NCBI GenBank assembly: GCA_015233655.1
Contig: JADFXI010000007.1
Coordinates: 4,103-53,645, forward strand
Reading direction: 5' to 3'
DNA length: 49,543 bases
From: Nitrospirota bacterium
Lineage (GTDB): Bacteria > Nitrospirota > Thermodesulfovibrionia > Thermodesulfovibrionales > Dissulfurispiraceae
Below are positions 16,578 through 24,832 of the stretch, one piece after another (positions within the stretch are counted from its first letter, which is position 1; every line of letters begins with the position of its first letter). The position numbers and the translations under genes are program-made. A model generated the notes under the pieces. It did not search any database. It had not been told where the DNA came from and saw only the letters and a list, made by a program, of their open reading frames with translations.

Positions 16578-17906
16578 TCAGAGCACAAGCCTGTTTTTCT
16601 GCGACCTGTATTTAAGAAACTCTTGCTTCTTCTCCTCATAACCTTTTTTCCCCATCATTCCGTAAGTGAGGTTCTTGCCTTCTTCCACGCCGGGCTGGTT
16701 AAAGGGATTTATCCCGAGCAGGATGCCGGTAAGAGCAGTGACCAGTTCAAAGAAATGGAACAACTGCCCCAGGTAATAAGCATTGACTGCAGGCACTCTT
16801 ACCGTTATGTTAGGGCGACTGTTCTTAGTAAGGGCGATTTCGGAGGCTTCCTGCTCGATTTTTATCAGTTCAGCGAGAGAGTGGCCGGCCAGATAACCGA
16901 GTCCTTCGATATCCTGAAAAACAGCCGGAATCTCAATGTCAGTCCCGTAGTCTTCCACAGCCAGAAAAATAACGACCTTGTCCAGTGGTCCCTCCATCCA
17001 GAGTTGCAGCTGCGAATGCTGATCGGTTGTGCCTGTTGATGGATACGGGGACAGACCTTTACCTTCCTTGCCGAGGCTTTCACCCCATAACTGGCAGAAC
17101 CATTCTGAAAAAGATTTCAGACGGTCCGCATAGGGTATCATGACAGTGATGTCTCTGTTCTTGAGTCGCTGCATGAGAAAAAGTCCGGAAGCCGTCAGGT
17201 AAGCAGGGTTCTTCCAAAGGTCGGCATTGAGACAGCTCTTATGGATATCAGCTGCTCCTCTCAGCATTTCGTCAATGTCAACGCCTACTGTTTTTGCCGG
17301 CAGCAGGCCTACAGAACTCAAAACAGAATATCTTCCTCCGACACCTTGAGGGACTGGGAGAGACCTCAAGCCGTGATCGTTCACGATGCTTCGCATATGC
17401 CCCTTTGAAGGGTCTGTCGTAATAATGAGATGCTTTTTAGGGTCCAATGACAGATCTTTTAAGCGTTGCCATAAAATCATGAATGAGGCTATAGTCTCTG
17501 CCGTGCTGCCTGATTTTGTTATGACATTAATGACGGTGTTTTTCAGATCGACGATATCGAGTATGCTCTTTAAAGTCATAGGGTCCACGTTGTCGTACAT
17601 TAATACTTTATTCTTACCCCTCAGGTTGTGAAACGGGTAAATTGCATCCAGGATCGAGCGCGGGCCCAGCGCCGATCCGCCGATCCCCAAAAGCAGAAAA
17701 TTATCGAACTCACCGGCGTAGCGTGCCGTATCCTTGATGGCAGCGGTGTCGGCATCGGGAAGCCCCAAAAAGGCATTTTCAGGATACCGCTCCGTCTGTT
17801 GCAGCTCACTCAGTGCCGTTGCGCTCACTGAATCAAAATCATTTCTTGCAAGGCCGTAACTGCCCAAAGATTCCTGCATCAAGTTCGAGAAATCGATTTT
17901 TATCAT
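16578..17906 (-). CDS. pgi: Glucose-6-phosphate isomerase
   Basis: 442 residues. Interconverts glucose-6-phosphate and fructose-6-phosphate. ATG 17906 follows GGAGGGGAAAAG; further upstream in-frame sequence is not coding in character. Diagnostic parts: LLLGIGGSALGPRSI, the sugar-phosphate loop VITKSGSTAET, VGGRYSVLSSVGLLPA, and the GTTDQHSQLQLWMEG signature with the active-site Gln/His. It is at the end of an operon with AtpI/AtpZ, and its start overlaps the stop of a 45-codon frame (ATGA). Confidence 0.97.
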   Translation of the reverse strand: MIKIDFSNLMQESLGSYGLARNDFDSVSATALSELQQTERYPENAFLGLPDADTAAIKDTARYAGEFDNFLLLGIGGSALGPRSILDAIYPFHNLRGKNKVLMYDNVDPMTLKSILDIVDLKNTVINVITKSGSTAETIASFMILWQRLKDLSLDPKKHLIITTDPSKGHMRSIVNDHGLRSLPVPQGVGGRYSVLSSVGLLPAKTVGVDIDEMLRGAADIHKSCLNADLWKNPAYLTASGLFLMQRLKNRDITVMIPYADRLKSFSEWFCQLWGESLGKEGKGLSPYPSTGTTDQHSQLQLWMEGPLDKVVIFLAVEDYGTDIEIPAVFQDIEGLGYLAGHSLAELIKIEQEASEIALTKNSRPNITVRVPAVNAYYLGQLFHFFELVTALTGILLGINPFNQPGVEEGKNLTYGMMGKKGYEEKKQEFLKYRSQKNRLVL

Positions 17907-18040
17907 CCTTTTCCCCTCCGCTTTTTCATAGTTATAAATATTACGACCAGTGCAAGCGCTGCCAGAGTGCCCACAAATTTGGCCAGTTTTGCGGCGATCA
18001 TAAGAACAAATACGGCTGCTATAAGGGTAAAGTAAGACAA
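17903..18040 (-). CDS. Small hydrophobic protein of 45 residues (unannotated size class)
   Basis: Not recognised. It starts with TTG directly after the AtpI stop (TGA-TTG), with AAGGTG six bases upstream inside the atpI end, and its TGA overlaps the pgi ATG (ATGA). The product has one strong membrane helix (LIAAVFVLMIAAKLAKF followed by VGTLAALALVVIFI) and a basic tail MKKRRGKG. It is in the same frame as atpI, so a single read-through would add this helix to AtpI. Perfect packing against both neighbours supports real translation; the lack of known homologues keeps it uncertain. Confidence 0.5.
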   Translation of the reverse strand: MSYFTLIAAVFVLMIAAKLAKFVGTLAALALVVIFITMKKRRGKG

Positions 18041-18397
18041 TCAAACACCTTTTCTTGCGGTACGTAATCCTTCTTTGATAATAAGGGCCATGACAACCGT
18101 AAAGCCCGGAAGCAATCCCCATATGTTAATCAGTCTGAGCAAAGCCAGCGTCATCAATATCGAACACACGATCAGCAATTTAAACACGCTGAGGAAAATC
18201 ATTTTTGTGTGAGATTTTTCAGTTCCTAAAAGAGCGGGCACGCTCCACGAAAGAGCGCCAAGGTTACCCACGCCCACAAGACCCCCTAAAGCCATGGAGA
18301 ATGCAAAGCGCCACCCGGTAAAAAAAAGCGAAAGCAGGCAGAGAGGCGCCAGTATTATCAAGGCCTGCTTAGACACTGTCTTTACTATTTCAGTCAT
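18041..18397 (-). CDS. atpI: ATP synthase subunit I-like membrane protein (AtpI)
   Basis: 118 residues with four predicted membrane helices: around 8-26, 30-48, 66-86 and 90-108. Sequence such as GWRFAFSMALGGLVGVGNL resembles PF03899 proteins, which help c-ring assembly or Mg2+ supply of the F1Fo ATP synthase. It overlaps the preceding AtpZ-like gene by eight bases (ATGACTGA). The usual atpB/atpE genes do not follow; instead come the small protein and pgi, so this pair is detached from the synthase operon, as in some other lineages. Confidence 0.75.
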   Translation of the reverse strand: MTEIVKTVSKQALIILAPLCLLSLFFTGWRFAFSMALGGLVGVGNLGALSWSVPALLGTEKSHTKMIFLSVFKLLIVCSILMTLALLRLINIWGLLPGFTVVMALIIKEGLRTARKGV

Positions 18398-18623
18398 CGT
18401 CCCACTTGTCCGATTTTCTCGCGATTTTCAGCAGTTCCCTGAACCCTGCAATTATACCAATTATAAGAAAAATAAATGTCAACCAGGGGGAAGTGTGAAA
18501 CAAACTATCCATTCCGTATCCGATTAAAAACCCGACAATCGTGGAGACGACAAGTTGAATGCCGACGCTGCTGGCATCGAGAAGATGTCCGATGAATGAT
18601 TTTTCAGGCTTCTGTTCCGTCAC
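18390..18623 (-). CDS. atpZ: AtpZ/AtpI-family small membrane protein
   Basis: 77 residues. The GTG at 18623 is taken as start (MTEQKPEKSF); the longer reading adds residues with no support. Two membrane helices, with the family pattern GIQLVVSTIVGFLIGYGMD and then FIFLIIGIIAGFRELLK. AtpZ pairs with AtpI in F-type ATP synthase loci, where they are thought to act together in divalent cation supply. First gene of the minus-strand unit ending at pgi. Confidence 0.82.
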   Translation of the reverse strand: MTEQKPEKSFIGHLLDASSVGIQLVVSTIVGFLIGYGMDSLFHTSPWLTFIFLIIGIIAGFRELLKIARKSDKWDDD

Positions 18624-18675
18624 TAAACCGCCCTGCCTTCTTGAACAATCTGGCCGCATTAAGCGCCAATCGAAT

Positions 18676-18703
18676 AATATAGATTTCTATGATGAATTTG
18701 CAA
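18676..18703 (-). promoter_or_regulatory. Possible promoter for atpZ-atpI-pgi unit
   Basis: On the minus strand TTGCAA, a 16-base spacer and TATATT stand about 55 bases before the atpZ GTG. The -10 matches five of six consensus bases. Confidence 0.4.
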
Positions 18704-18748
18704 CATGACTGAGGTGCAATGTGGTGGCCCAATTCCGAAGAAGCGGTC

Positions 18749-18778
18749 TTGACTTTGCAAAGTTTATTAACGTACAAT
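18749..18778 (+). promoter_or_regulatory. Sigma-70 promoter for the Rieske/cytochrome b operon
   Basis: TTGACT, 18-base spacer, TACAAT, ending 57 bases before the Rieske start. Both hexamers match at five positions. It is divergent from the atpZ promoter within the same 210-base gap. Confidence 0.55.
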
Positions 18779-18835
18779 CTACCGAAGATGTAAGAAGCGT
18801 TTCTCTCAAAAAAAATAAATGCTTGAGAGGTAATG

Positions 18836-19246
18836 ATGAAGAGGCGCAAGTTCTTTAAGTTGTTATTGTCTCTTTTAGGCTCGACCGCTTTTATTTCGTT
18901 TTTCTACCCGCTATTGAGATTTCTCGCCCCTCCCGGCAGCGAGGCGAATGTCGGTAAAGTAATAGTTCCCAAAGCCGAAGTGCCGATTGGCAGTGCCAGA
19001 AGTATTGTCTTTAACAATATGCCGGCAGTTGTGATCAACCGGAAGGACAAAGGGTTTACAGCGTTTTCCAAAGTATGCACTCATCTGGGCTGTCTGGTCG
19101 AATACCAGGCGGGCAAGAATATTATGCTTTGTCCGTGTCATGCGGGAACATTTGATCTTGACGGGAATGTCGTATCAGGACCGCCGCCGAAGCCTTTACA
19201 GAGGCTGCCTCTCAGAGTAGAGGGCGAAAATATCGTAATAGGATAG
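18836..19246 (+). CDS. Rieske [2Fe-2S] protein of a cytochrome bc/b6f-type complex
   Basis: 136 residues. Carries an N-terminal anchor (FFKLLLSLLGSTAFISFFYPLL) followed by the Rieske domain. Cluster ligands are in CTHLGC and CPCHAG (two Cys, two His, disulfide Cys), followed by the GPPPKPLQRL proline loop. It takes electrons from quinol bound at cytochrome b. Of two adjacent ATG codons the second (18836) is better spaced from GAGAGG. It is smaller than typical mitochondrial-type Rieske proteins and like those of b6f-related complexes. Six bases separate it from the cytochrome b gene. Confidence 0.95.
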   Translation: MKRRKFFKLLLSLLGSTAFISFFYPLLRFLAPPGSEANVGKVIVPKAEVPIGSARSIVFNNMPAVVINRKDKGFTAFSKVCTHLGCLVEYQAGKNIMLCPCHAGTFDLDGNVVSGPPPKPLQRLPLRVEGENIVIG

Positions 19247-19252
19247 AGGGCA

Positions 19253-20344
19253 ATGGGGAAGAAGATAGAAGATTGGCTTGAAGTAAGGATCGGCCTTAAC
19301 GATCTGCGCAGAACACAGCTGCTGGAATACAGGGTGCCTAAGAACATCAATCTGCTCTACACCCTCGGGTTCGCGGCTATGATCGGGTATGTAATCCAGG
19401 TCATTTCCGGCATCTTTCTGCTTATTTATTATATCCCTCATCCGGGATATGCCTTCGGCAGTGTTCAGGACATAATGAGCAAAGTCCCGTATGGCTGGCT
19501 GTTCAGACAGATCCACATAGTCGGCGGCAATCTCTTGATCGCCACTGTCCTACTTCATATGCTTACCGTTTTTTTAATGGGAAATTATTCGAGGCCGAGA
19601 GAGCTGACATGGGTTGGCGGCGGCCTGATGCTGATAATAACTTTTATATTCGGTCTTAGTGGATATCTGCTTCCCTGGTCCCAGTTGAGCTATTGGGCCA
19701 CAACGGTTGTCAGTTCAATACCGTCCGCTTTCCCCATTATAGGGGATGCGACGGCAAGAATTTTTAAAGGCGGGGACCAGGTTTCCGGGACAACGCTCAG
19801 CAGGTTTTTTGCGCTTCACGTCGCTATATTACCCCCTATTTTTCTGTTTCTGATGGGGTTGCACGTTTTTCTCATCAGACGCATAGGCATTTCCGCTACG
19901 CCGTTTGGCATGTCGGACGATGAGAAGAGGCCCTTGACCGAATTCAGGAAAAAAACACATACGGATGGCCATCCATTCTATCCGTACTTCTTCCAGAAAA
20001 TGATGTTTATGGTAATGATGTATGGTGCGGTAATGTTCTTTGCGATCACTTTCCTGCCGACGCTTTTCCTGCCTGTAGAGGCAAATACGCCGGCTGATCC
20101 CCTGAAGACGCCTTCTCATATAAAGCCTGAATGGTATTTTCTCGCGCCCTATCAGATGCTAAAACTTATACCGAACAAATTTTTCGGCATAAGCATACAG
20201 CTCATACTCATAGGTATATTCCTTCTCTGGCCTTTCTTAGACAGTCAGAAGGAAAAGAACATACTGAAAAGGCCTGTCCTGCGCGGCGTGTTTTTCTTCT
20301 TACTGGCCACGTGGATTGCTCTTACGTTCTGGGGGAGGTATTAA
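19253..20344 (+). CDS. Cytochrome b (b6-type, fused with subunit IV-like part)
   Basis: 363 residues, about seven to eight membrane helices. It binds two b haems: the first His pair lies in RQIHIVGGNLLIATVLLHM and the second in ALHVAILPPIFLFLMGLH, with 13 and 14 residues between the histidines; the 14-residue spacing in the second pair is the cytochrome b6 signature. GYLLPWSQLSYWA and the quinol-site PEWYFLAPYQ are present. Single-chain proteins of this length correspond to b6 joined to subunit IV. It oxidises quinol and feeds the Rieske protein. The stop TAA shares its last base with the ATG of the next gene. Confidence 0.95.
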   Translation: MGKKIEDWLEVRIGLNDLRRTQLLEYRVPKNINLLYTLGFAAMIGYVIQVISGIFLLIYYIPHPGYAFGSVQDIMSKVPYGWLFRQIHIVGGNLLIATVLLHMLTVFLMGNYSRPRELTWVGGGLMLIITFIFGLSGYLLPWSQLSYWATTVVSSIPSAFPIIGDATARIFKGGDQVSGTTLSRFFALHVAILPPIFLFLMGLHVFLIRRIGISATPFGMSDDEKRPLTEFRKKTHTDGHPFYPYFFQKMMFMVMMYGAVMFFAITFLPTLFLPVEANTPADPLKTPSHIKPEWYFLAPYQMLKLIPNKFFGISIQLILIGIFLLWPFLDSQKEKNILKRPVLRGVFFFLLATWIALTFWGRY

Positions 20345-21195
20345 TGAGATACCTTTTGTATTTATTAATCGCGATCATTCTTGTTCCGTCTATAGCTGCT
20401 GCAGGTTATAGAGAGGAGTTTGAAAGAGAATTTCTGTCGAAGCCATGGGCAGGCGAACAGGTTGAGGTCGATGCATGTATCGGCTGCCATTCCTCGGACA
20501 CCATGAAACAGGAATATAGATGGATTGTAGAGAATTGGAAATCGAGCTGGCACGCGCAGAACAACATATCCTGCCATGACTGTCACGGCGGAGACCCGAA
20601 AGACGCAGCGATGTCGATGTCGCCGAGCAGGGGGTTTATCGGGACCCCGAAATATGCCGAGGTCCCGGATTTTTGCGGCAAGTGCCATATCGGCATACTG
20701 AAAAACTATCTCGAGAGCGGACATGGAAAGGCGCTTAAAGCTTCAGGACGCGGACCTGTCTGTATCACCTGCCACGGCACTCATAGAATCGACAAGGCAA
20801 GCATAGACATCATAAATGAACAGACCTGTACCAAGTGTCATTCCTATGATAGGGCGAGAAGAATGAAACAGGCCCTCTTTGTTGTCGAAAAGAAGATGGG
20901 TGACATGGAGCGTGACCTTAAAACCCTGCGAAGCGAGGGGATCTTTGTTGACGAGAAAGAACGCTCACTTTTCAGCACCCAGGCGGAATTCCGCGCTCTT
21001 TTCCATACGGTTGATGTCTCTCTTGTCAGTGAAAGGACAGACGATTTTACAAAAAAGTTGAGCATACTCGATAAAAACATGCAGGACACCTTTGCGGAGC
21101 TTCGCTTCAGGAAAAACTTCTCGGCCTTTCTCATGCTGCTCTTTGCAGGCATGGGCGTTATAATTTTTATCTACTCAAAGCTGCCCAAAGAATAA
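20344..21195 (+). CDS. Membrane-anchored pentahaem cytochrome c
   Basis: 283 residues: signal peptide, a haem domain, a coiled-coil-like helical region and a C-terminal membrane helix (FSAFLMLLFAGMGVIIFIY). Five CxxCH motifs: CIGCH, CHDCH, CGKCH, CITCH and CTKCH. The gene directly follows cytochrome b with a one-base overlap and stands where bc complexes have cytochrome c1 or f, so it likely is the electron-accepting cytochrome of the complex. The helical segment between haems and anchor (about 175-255, rich in K/E and D) is unusual and may act as a spacer. Confidence 0.9.
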   Translation: MRYLLYLLIAIILVPSIAAAGYREEFEREFLSKPWAGEQVEVDACIGCHSSDTMKQEYRWIVENWKSSWHAQNNISCHDCHGGDPKDAAMSMSPSRGFIGTPKYAEVPDFCGKCHIGILKNYLESGHGKALKASGRGPVCITCHGTHRIDKASIDIINEQTCTKCHSYDRARRMKQALFVVEKKMGDMERDLKTLRSEGIFVDEKERSLFSTQAEFRALFHTVDVSLVSERTDDFTKKLSILDKNMQDTFAELRFRKNFSAFLMLLFAGMGVIIFIYSKLPKE

Positions 21196-21207
21196 AAAAA
21201 TACCTTC

Positions 21208-22203
21208 GTGCAAGCTATACAGATTCGCAACCTGAGGATCGATCCGCCGCTTCTTCTTGCGCCGATGTTAGGCCTGACCCACAGCGCCCTCCGGCTGATT
21301 ATGTTAGGTTTCGGCGGGGTCGGCCTGTTATCTACCGAAATGCTCTCCGCAAAAAGACTGCCCGGGGAAAATTCCAGCATTTCCCCATATCTGCTCAGAA
21401 CCGAGAGGGAAGGTCCACTTTCATATCAGCTGCTAACTTCCAATGACAAAGAGATAGATCGGGCCATGGATGCACTTCAATTATTGAAGGCTGACGCTGT
21501 TGACTTGAACATGGGCTGTCCATCGTCGGCGGTTGGCAAGTTCGGCGCTGGTGTCGTGCTGATGGAACAACCGGAGGAGGCTCGCCGTATCGTAGCCGAG
21601 GCCAGACTGCGTACCTCCTTGCCCCTGAGTGTGAAAATCCGACTCGGCAGCTACGCCGACAGCCGGAAATTAAAGGCGTTTTGCTCCATGCTCGAAGGTG
21701 AGGGCGTTGATATGCTTACGGTGCATGCCCGGTTCAAACATGAGTCCTTTGCAAGAAGACCGCGATGGGCATATATAGCCGAAATAAAGGAATGTATTAA
21801 AATACCAGTTATCGCCAATGGCGGAGTTTTCTCGGTGGAGGACGCGGAGACATGCCTGAGAGTATCCGGTGCCGATGGCTTGATGCTCGGACGAGGGGCG
21901 GTTATAAGGCCCTGGCTCTTCGCCGAAATTGCCAGGACTGTATTCGGCCGCTACATCAGTGAGCCTGTGGCGTCACTTCCGGATATTTACTCGGCCTTTG
22001 TCCAAACTCTGAACGCGAATTATCGCCCCGTGTACCGCTTGGTTAGGCTGAAGGGATTTACCAAGTACTTTGCCCAGAACTATAAATTCGGACATTCTTT
22101 GGCGTCCAGAGTCCAGTCAAGCAGCAGTATGGATGAAGCAATAGAGAGGGCCTGTACGTTTTTTGCAAACAATAAGTCAGAAATAAATTATGTAAGTCAG
22201 TAG
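21208..22203 (+). CDS. dus: tRNA-dihydrouridine synthase (Dus family)
   Basis: 331 residues. FMN-dependent reduction of uridines in tRNA. Diagnostic features: APMLGLTHSALR at the start of the TIM barrel, VDLNMGCPSSAV with the catalytic Cys, SVKIRLG, LTVHAR, IPVIANGGVFS and GADGLMLGRGAVIRPWLF. The chosen GTG at 21208 gives a proper barrel start. It lies 12 nt after the cytochrome gene and converges on the NrfD-CBS gene. Subfamily (DusB-like most likely) is not certain. Confidence 0.9.
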   Translation: MQAIQIRNLRIDPPLLLAPMLGLTHSALRLIMLGFGGVGLLSTEMLSAKRLPGENSSISPYLLRTEREGPLSYQLLTSNDKEIDRAMDALQLLKADAVDLNMGCPSSAVGKFGAGVVLMEQPEEARRIVAEARLRTSLPLSVKIRLGSYADSRKLKAFCSMLEGEGVDMLTVHARFKHESFARRPRWAYIAEIKECIKIPVIANGGVFSVEDAETCLRVSGADGLMLGRGAVIRPWLFAEIARTVFGRYISEPVASLPDIYSAFVQTLNANYRPVYRLVRLKGFTKYFAQNYKFGHSLASRVQSSSSMDEAIERACTFFANNKSEINYVSQ

Positions 22204-22223
22204 GGGAAATGATATCTACGGTA

Positions 22224-23873
22224 TCAGCTGCCGAGGACCCTTAATATGTCTGCCCTCGAAACCACACCCAGAGGATGCCCTGCTTCGTTTACTACAATTA
22301 CCCTCTTTATTTTTTTCTGCATAATAAGCCTGTGCAGTTCCTTCAGATGCGTATCCTCGTCGGCTGTAACGGCTGGAGAGGTCATTATATCACCGGCATG
22401 AACGCCGGGGCCACGCTCATCCCCTTTCATGTTAGGCATAACAAGGTCCCCGACCTTCTCGGCCAATTGAGGTTCGCGACGCATTTCGTTAAAGATAATA
22501 TCGGACTCCGAAATCACCCCGATGACCTTGTTCTCTTTGTCAACCACAGGAACGCCGCTGATATTTTTGGAAATGAGCAGCTTGCTGACTTCTTCAACCG
22601 GGGTCTCAGGCGTGACCGACAAAACCCTTTTGCTCATGATATTCTTTGCAATTATTCCTTCTCTTTTTATCCCGAACCTCAGTTTGCCGGTATATATGGG
22701 GATGGCGAATTTAAGCAGCATAGTATACAGCAGTGCTCCTGCAGCCCATATGCCCACAGCTACCAATACTTCAGGCTTGCTAGGTGAGTATTCATATATT
22801 TCGCCGAGTGTATCGGGAACAAAGCCGGGAATTACAAGTCCCATGCCTTTTTCTATATACACGCCGCATATCACGAGGACACATGCCATGTTGAGCGTTG
22901 TGAAATTTTGACGTGTCTTCGGAAACAGAAAGAGGAAGAACGCCGTAATGTTGGCCCCGGTTGCAAACCATATCCACGGGACCAGGGCTGTTTTTCCGTG
23001 CAGGCCGAAATATAGGTATTGGATAGGGAAGGAATGGATACTCCCCGAATAAAATTCTTTGAACACCTCTGCGCCGAGGAAGAACAGGTTCAAGCCCATC
23101 GCATAAGCAATCAATTCGGCAATCTTGAAAATTGCGCGGTTATCGATCTCAACCTCTGAAAGCTTTCTGATTATCTGAAAAAGGATGAGCATCAGGGCCG
23201 GGCCGGAGCAGAAAGCCGAGGCCAGGAACCTGGGGGCAAGAATGGAAGCATTCCAGTACGGCCTGGCTGACAGACCGTTATAGAGGAACGCCGTTACTGT
23301 ATGAATGCTTACGGCCCAAGGTATTGACAGCAGGATCAACGGACCGATAACGGACATTTTGTACTCTTTCCCTATGGACAGCCTATAGAGGACATAGAAT
23401 GCGACAACTGTGTTGATTGCAAGATAGCCGTTTAATACCACGACGTCCCAGGCCAGAAGAGACGCCGGAAAGTGCATCGCGCCTATTATGGGCAAGATAT
23501 GCCAAACCCTGAGAGGCTGTCCCATATCCACCATAATAAAAAGTATGCACATGGTGATAGCTGTAATGGCGAGCAATTCGCCGAACAGCACGATTTCCTT
23601 GATGGGTTTGAAGTTGTATAGATAGGCTGGTATAACAAGCAGCACGGCTGCCGCAGCAACTCCGACAAGGAAAGTGAAATTTGAAATATAGAAGCCCCAG
23701 GAGACCTGGTCTCTCATGGCGGTTACTATAAGGCCCCTGTTTACCTGATCGAGGTATGCGCTGACCCCAAGGAGTACCAAGAGGAGCAGGGAACCGACCC
23801 AGACGTAATAACCTTTGGTCCCTTTATAGACCTGACGCAGGGCGATGAAGAAATTTCCTATTATATGGGCCAT
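22224..23873 (-). CDS. NrfD/PsrC-type quinone-interacting membrane protein fused to two CBS domains
   Basis: 549 residues. Residues 1 to about 405 form a ten-helix NrfD/DsrP-type protein (FPASLLAWDVVVLNGYLAIN, GPALMLILFQIIRKLSEVE). Residues about 415-549 carry two CBS motifs: IMSKRVLSVTPETPVEEVSK with GVPVVDKENKVIGVISESD, and DIMTSPAVTADEDTHLKEL with KRVIVVNEAGHPLGVVSRAD. NrfD proteins pass electrons between quinone and a partner ferredoxin; CBS pairs bind adenine nucleotides, so this one could be gated by cell energy state. ATG 23873 is chosen for AGGAGG nine bases upstream. The partner ferredoxin gene ends 13 bases before. The fusion is rare. Confidence 0.92.
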   Translation of the reverse strand: MAHIIGNFFIALRQVYKGTKGYYVWVGSLLLLVLLGVSAYLDQVNRGLIVTAMRDQVSWGFYISNFTFLVGVAAAAVLLVIPAYLYNFKPIKEIVLFGELLAITAITMCILFIMVDMGQPLRVWHILPIIGAMHFPASLLAWDVVVLNGYLAINTVVAFYVLYRLSIGKEYKMSVIGPLILLSIPWAVSIHTVTAFLYNGLSARPYWNASILAPRFLASAFCSGPALMLILFQIIRKLSEVEIDNRAIFKIAELIAYAMGLNLFFLGAEVFKEFYSGSIHSFPIQYLYFGLHGKTALVPWIWFATGANITAFFLFLFPKTRQNFTTLNMACVLVICGVYIEKGMGLVIPGFVPDTLGEIYEYSPSKPEVLVAVGIWAAGALLYTMLLKFAIPIYTGKLRFGIKREGIIAKNIMSKRVLSVTPETPVEEVSKLLISKNISGVPVVDKENKVIGVISESDIIFNEMRREPQLAEKVGDLVMPNMKGDERGPGVHAGDIMTSPAVTADEDTHLKELHRLIMQKKIKRVIVVNEAGHPLGVVSRADILRVLGS

Positions 23874-23886
23874 ACCGCCGTTCCTC

Positions 23887-24813
23887 CTAAACTCCGTAAG
23901 CAAAGAAATAATAAAATTTCGGGTTCGTGTTCAGGTCCTCTTTAAGTCTGAACACTCTTTTATGTTCTATGGCATACCTGATTTCGCTGTCAGGATCCAG
24001 GAGGTTCCCGAATTTACGCGCGCCGACGGGACAAGCCTCCACACATGCCGGGTACCTGCCGTTTCTGGTCCTCTGGATACAGAAGGTGCATTTCTCGACT
24101 ACGCCTTTATAGCGCGGCCGGTTGCCCAGATAGTGAGTGTTGGGATTTATCTCTTCGGACTTTCTGCCGGGCTCACCCCAGTTGAAACGTCTGGCCCCGT
24201 AAGGGCAGGCCGCCATGCAATACCTGCAGCCGATGCACCAGTTATAATCCACCACTACAATACCATCCGGTTCCTTCCATGTCGCCTGAGTAGGGCAAGA
24301 CCTTACGCATGGCGGATTCTCGCATTGCTGACACTGCACAGGCATATAAAAATAGTCGGGTTCAGGCACCAGCGGAGGGTTGTAGTATTTCTCTGATTCC
24401 TCAAGGTCCACCCATTTCTCACCTTTTTTAAATCGGAGCACGGTTATCCAGTGTATCTGGGGGTCTTTGGATTGATTGTTTTCATCTACACACGCGTATT
24501 CGCATCTGCGGCATCCTATGCAGCGCGACAGGTCAAGGCCATACCCGAATAAGACCCCCGGGATAGGTTTCTCAAGGCCGACTTTTATCGCTTTTTTATA
24601 TTTCTGTTCATATTCTTTTTCGAGACGCTGGATCACTTTCTGCTTCTCCGCATCATTCATTTCTACAAAGTGCTTCTGGAAAAATGCCTCCCAGAAAGAC
24701 GCATCGGCTTTGTCGAGCGGAAGCATGGCCCCTGCCAGCCCCGCAGCGGCCCCTTTCAAAAAAGTCCTCCGGTTTATGTCAATCTCTCTTTTCATTTCCC
24801 TTGTTTTTTTCAT
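23887..24813 (-). CDS. Tat-exported four-cluster [4Fe-4S] ferredoxin (DsrO-like)
   Basis: 308 residues. N-terminal twin-arginine signal (NRRTFLKGAAAG) places it in the periplasm. Cysteine motifs run CIGCRRCEYAC, CQQCENPPCVRSCP, CIGCRYCMAACP and CTFCIQRTRNGRYPACVEACP, 16 Cys for four clusters. It fits the subunit that links NrfD to periplasmic cytochromes in CISM, Hmc and DsrMKJOP-type complexes. Followed 13 bases on by NrfD-CBS and preceded 19 bases back by a tetrahaem cytochrome. Confidence 0.95.
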   Translation of the reverse strand: MKKTREMKREIDINRRTFLKGAAAGLAGAMLPLDKADASFWEAFFQKHFVEMNDAEKQKVIQRLEKEYEQKYKKAIKVGLEKPIPGVLFGYGLDLSRCIGCRRCEYACVDENNQSKDPQIHWITVLRFKKGEKWVDLEESEKYYNPPLVPEPDYFYMPVQCQQCENPPCVRSCPTQATWKEPDGIVVVDYNWCIGCRYCMAACPYGARRFNWGEPGRKSEEINPNTHYLGNRPRYKGVVEKCTFCIQRTRNGRYPACVEACPVGARKFGNLLDPDSEIRYAIEHKRVFRLKEDLNTNPKFYYFFAYGV

Positions 24814-24832
24814 GGCGCCTCTATTGATCTCC

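Noticed and set aside
20131-20343. Upstream extension of the pentahaem cytochrome
   Set aside because: Lies inside cytochrome b in another frame; ATG 20344 opens directly on a signal peptide.
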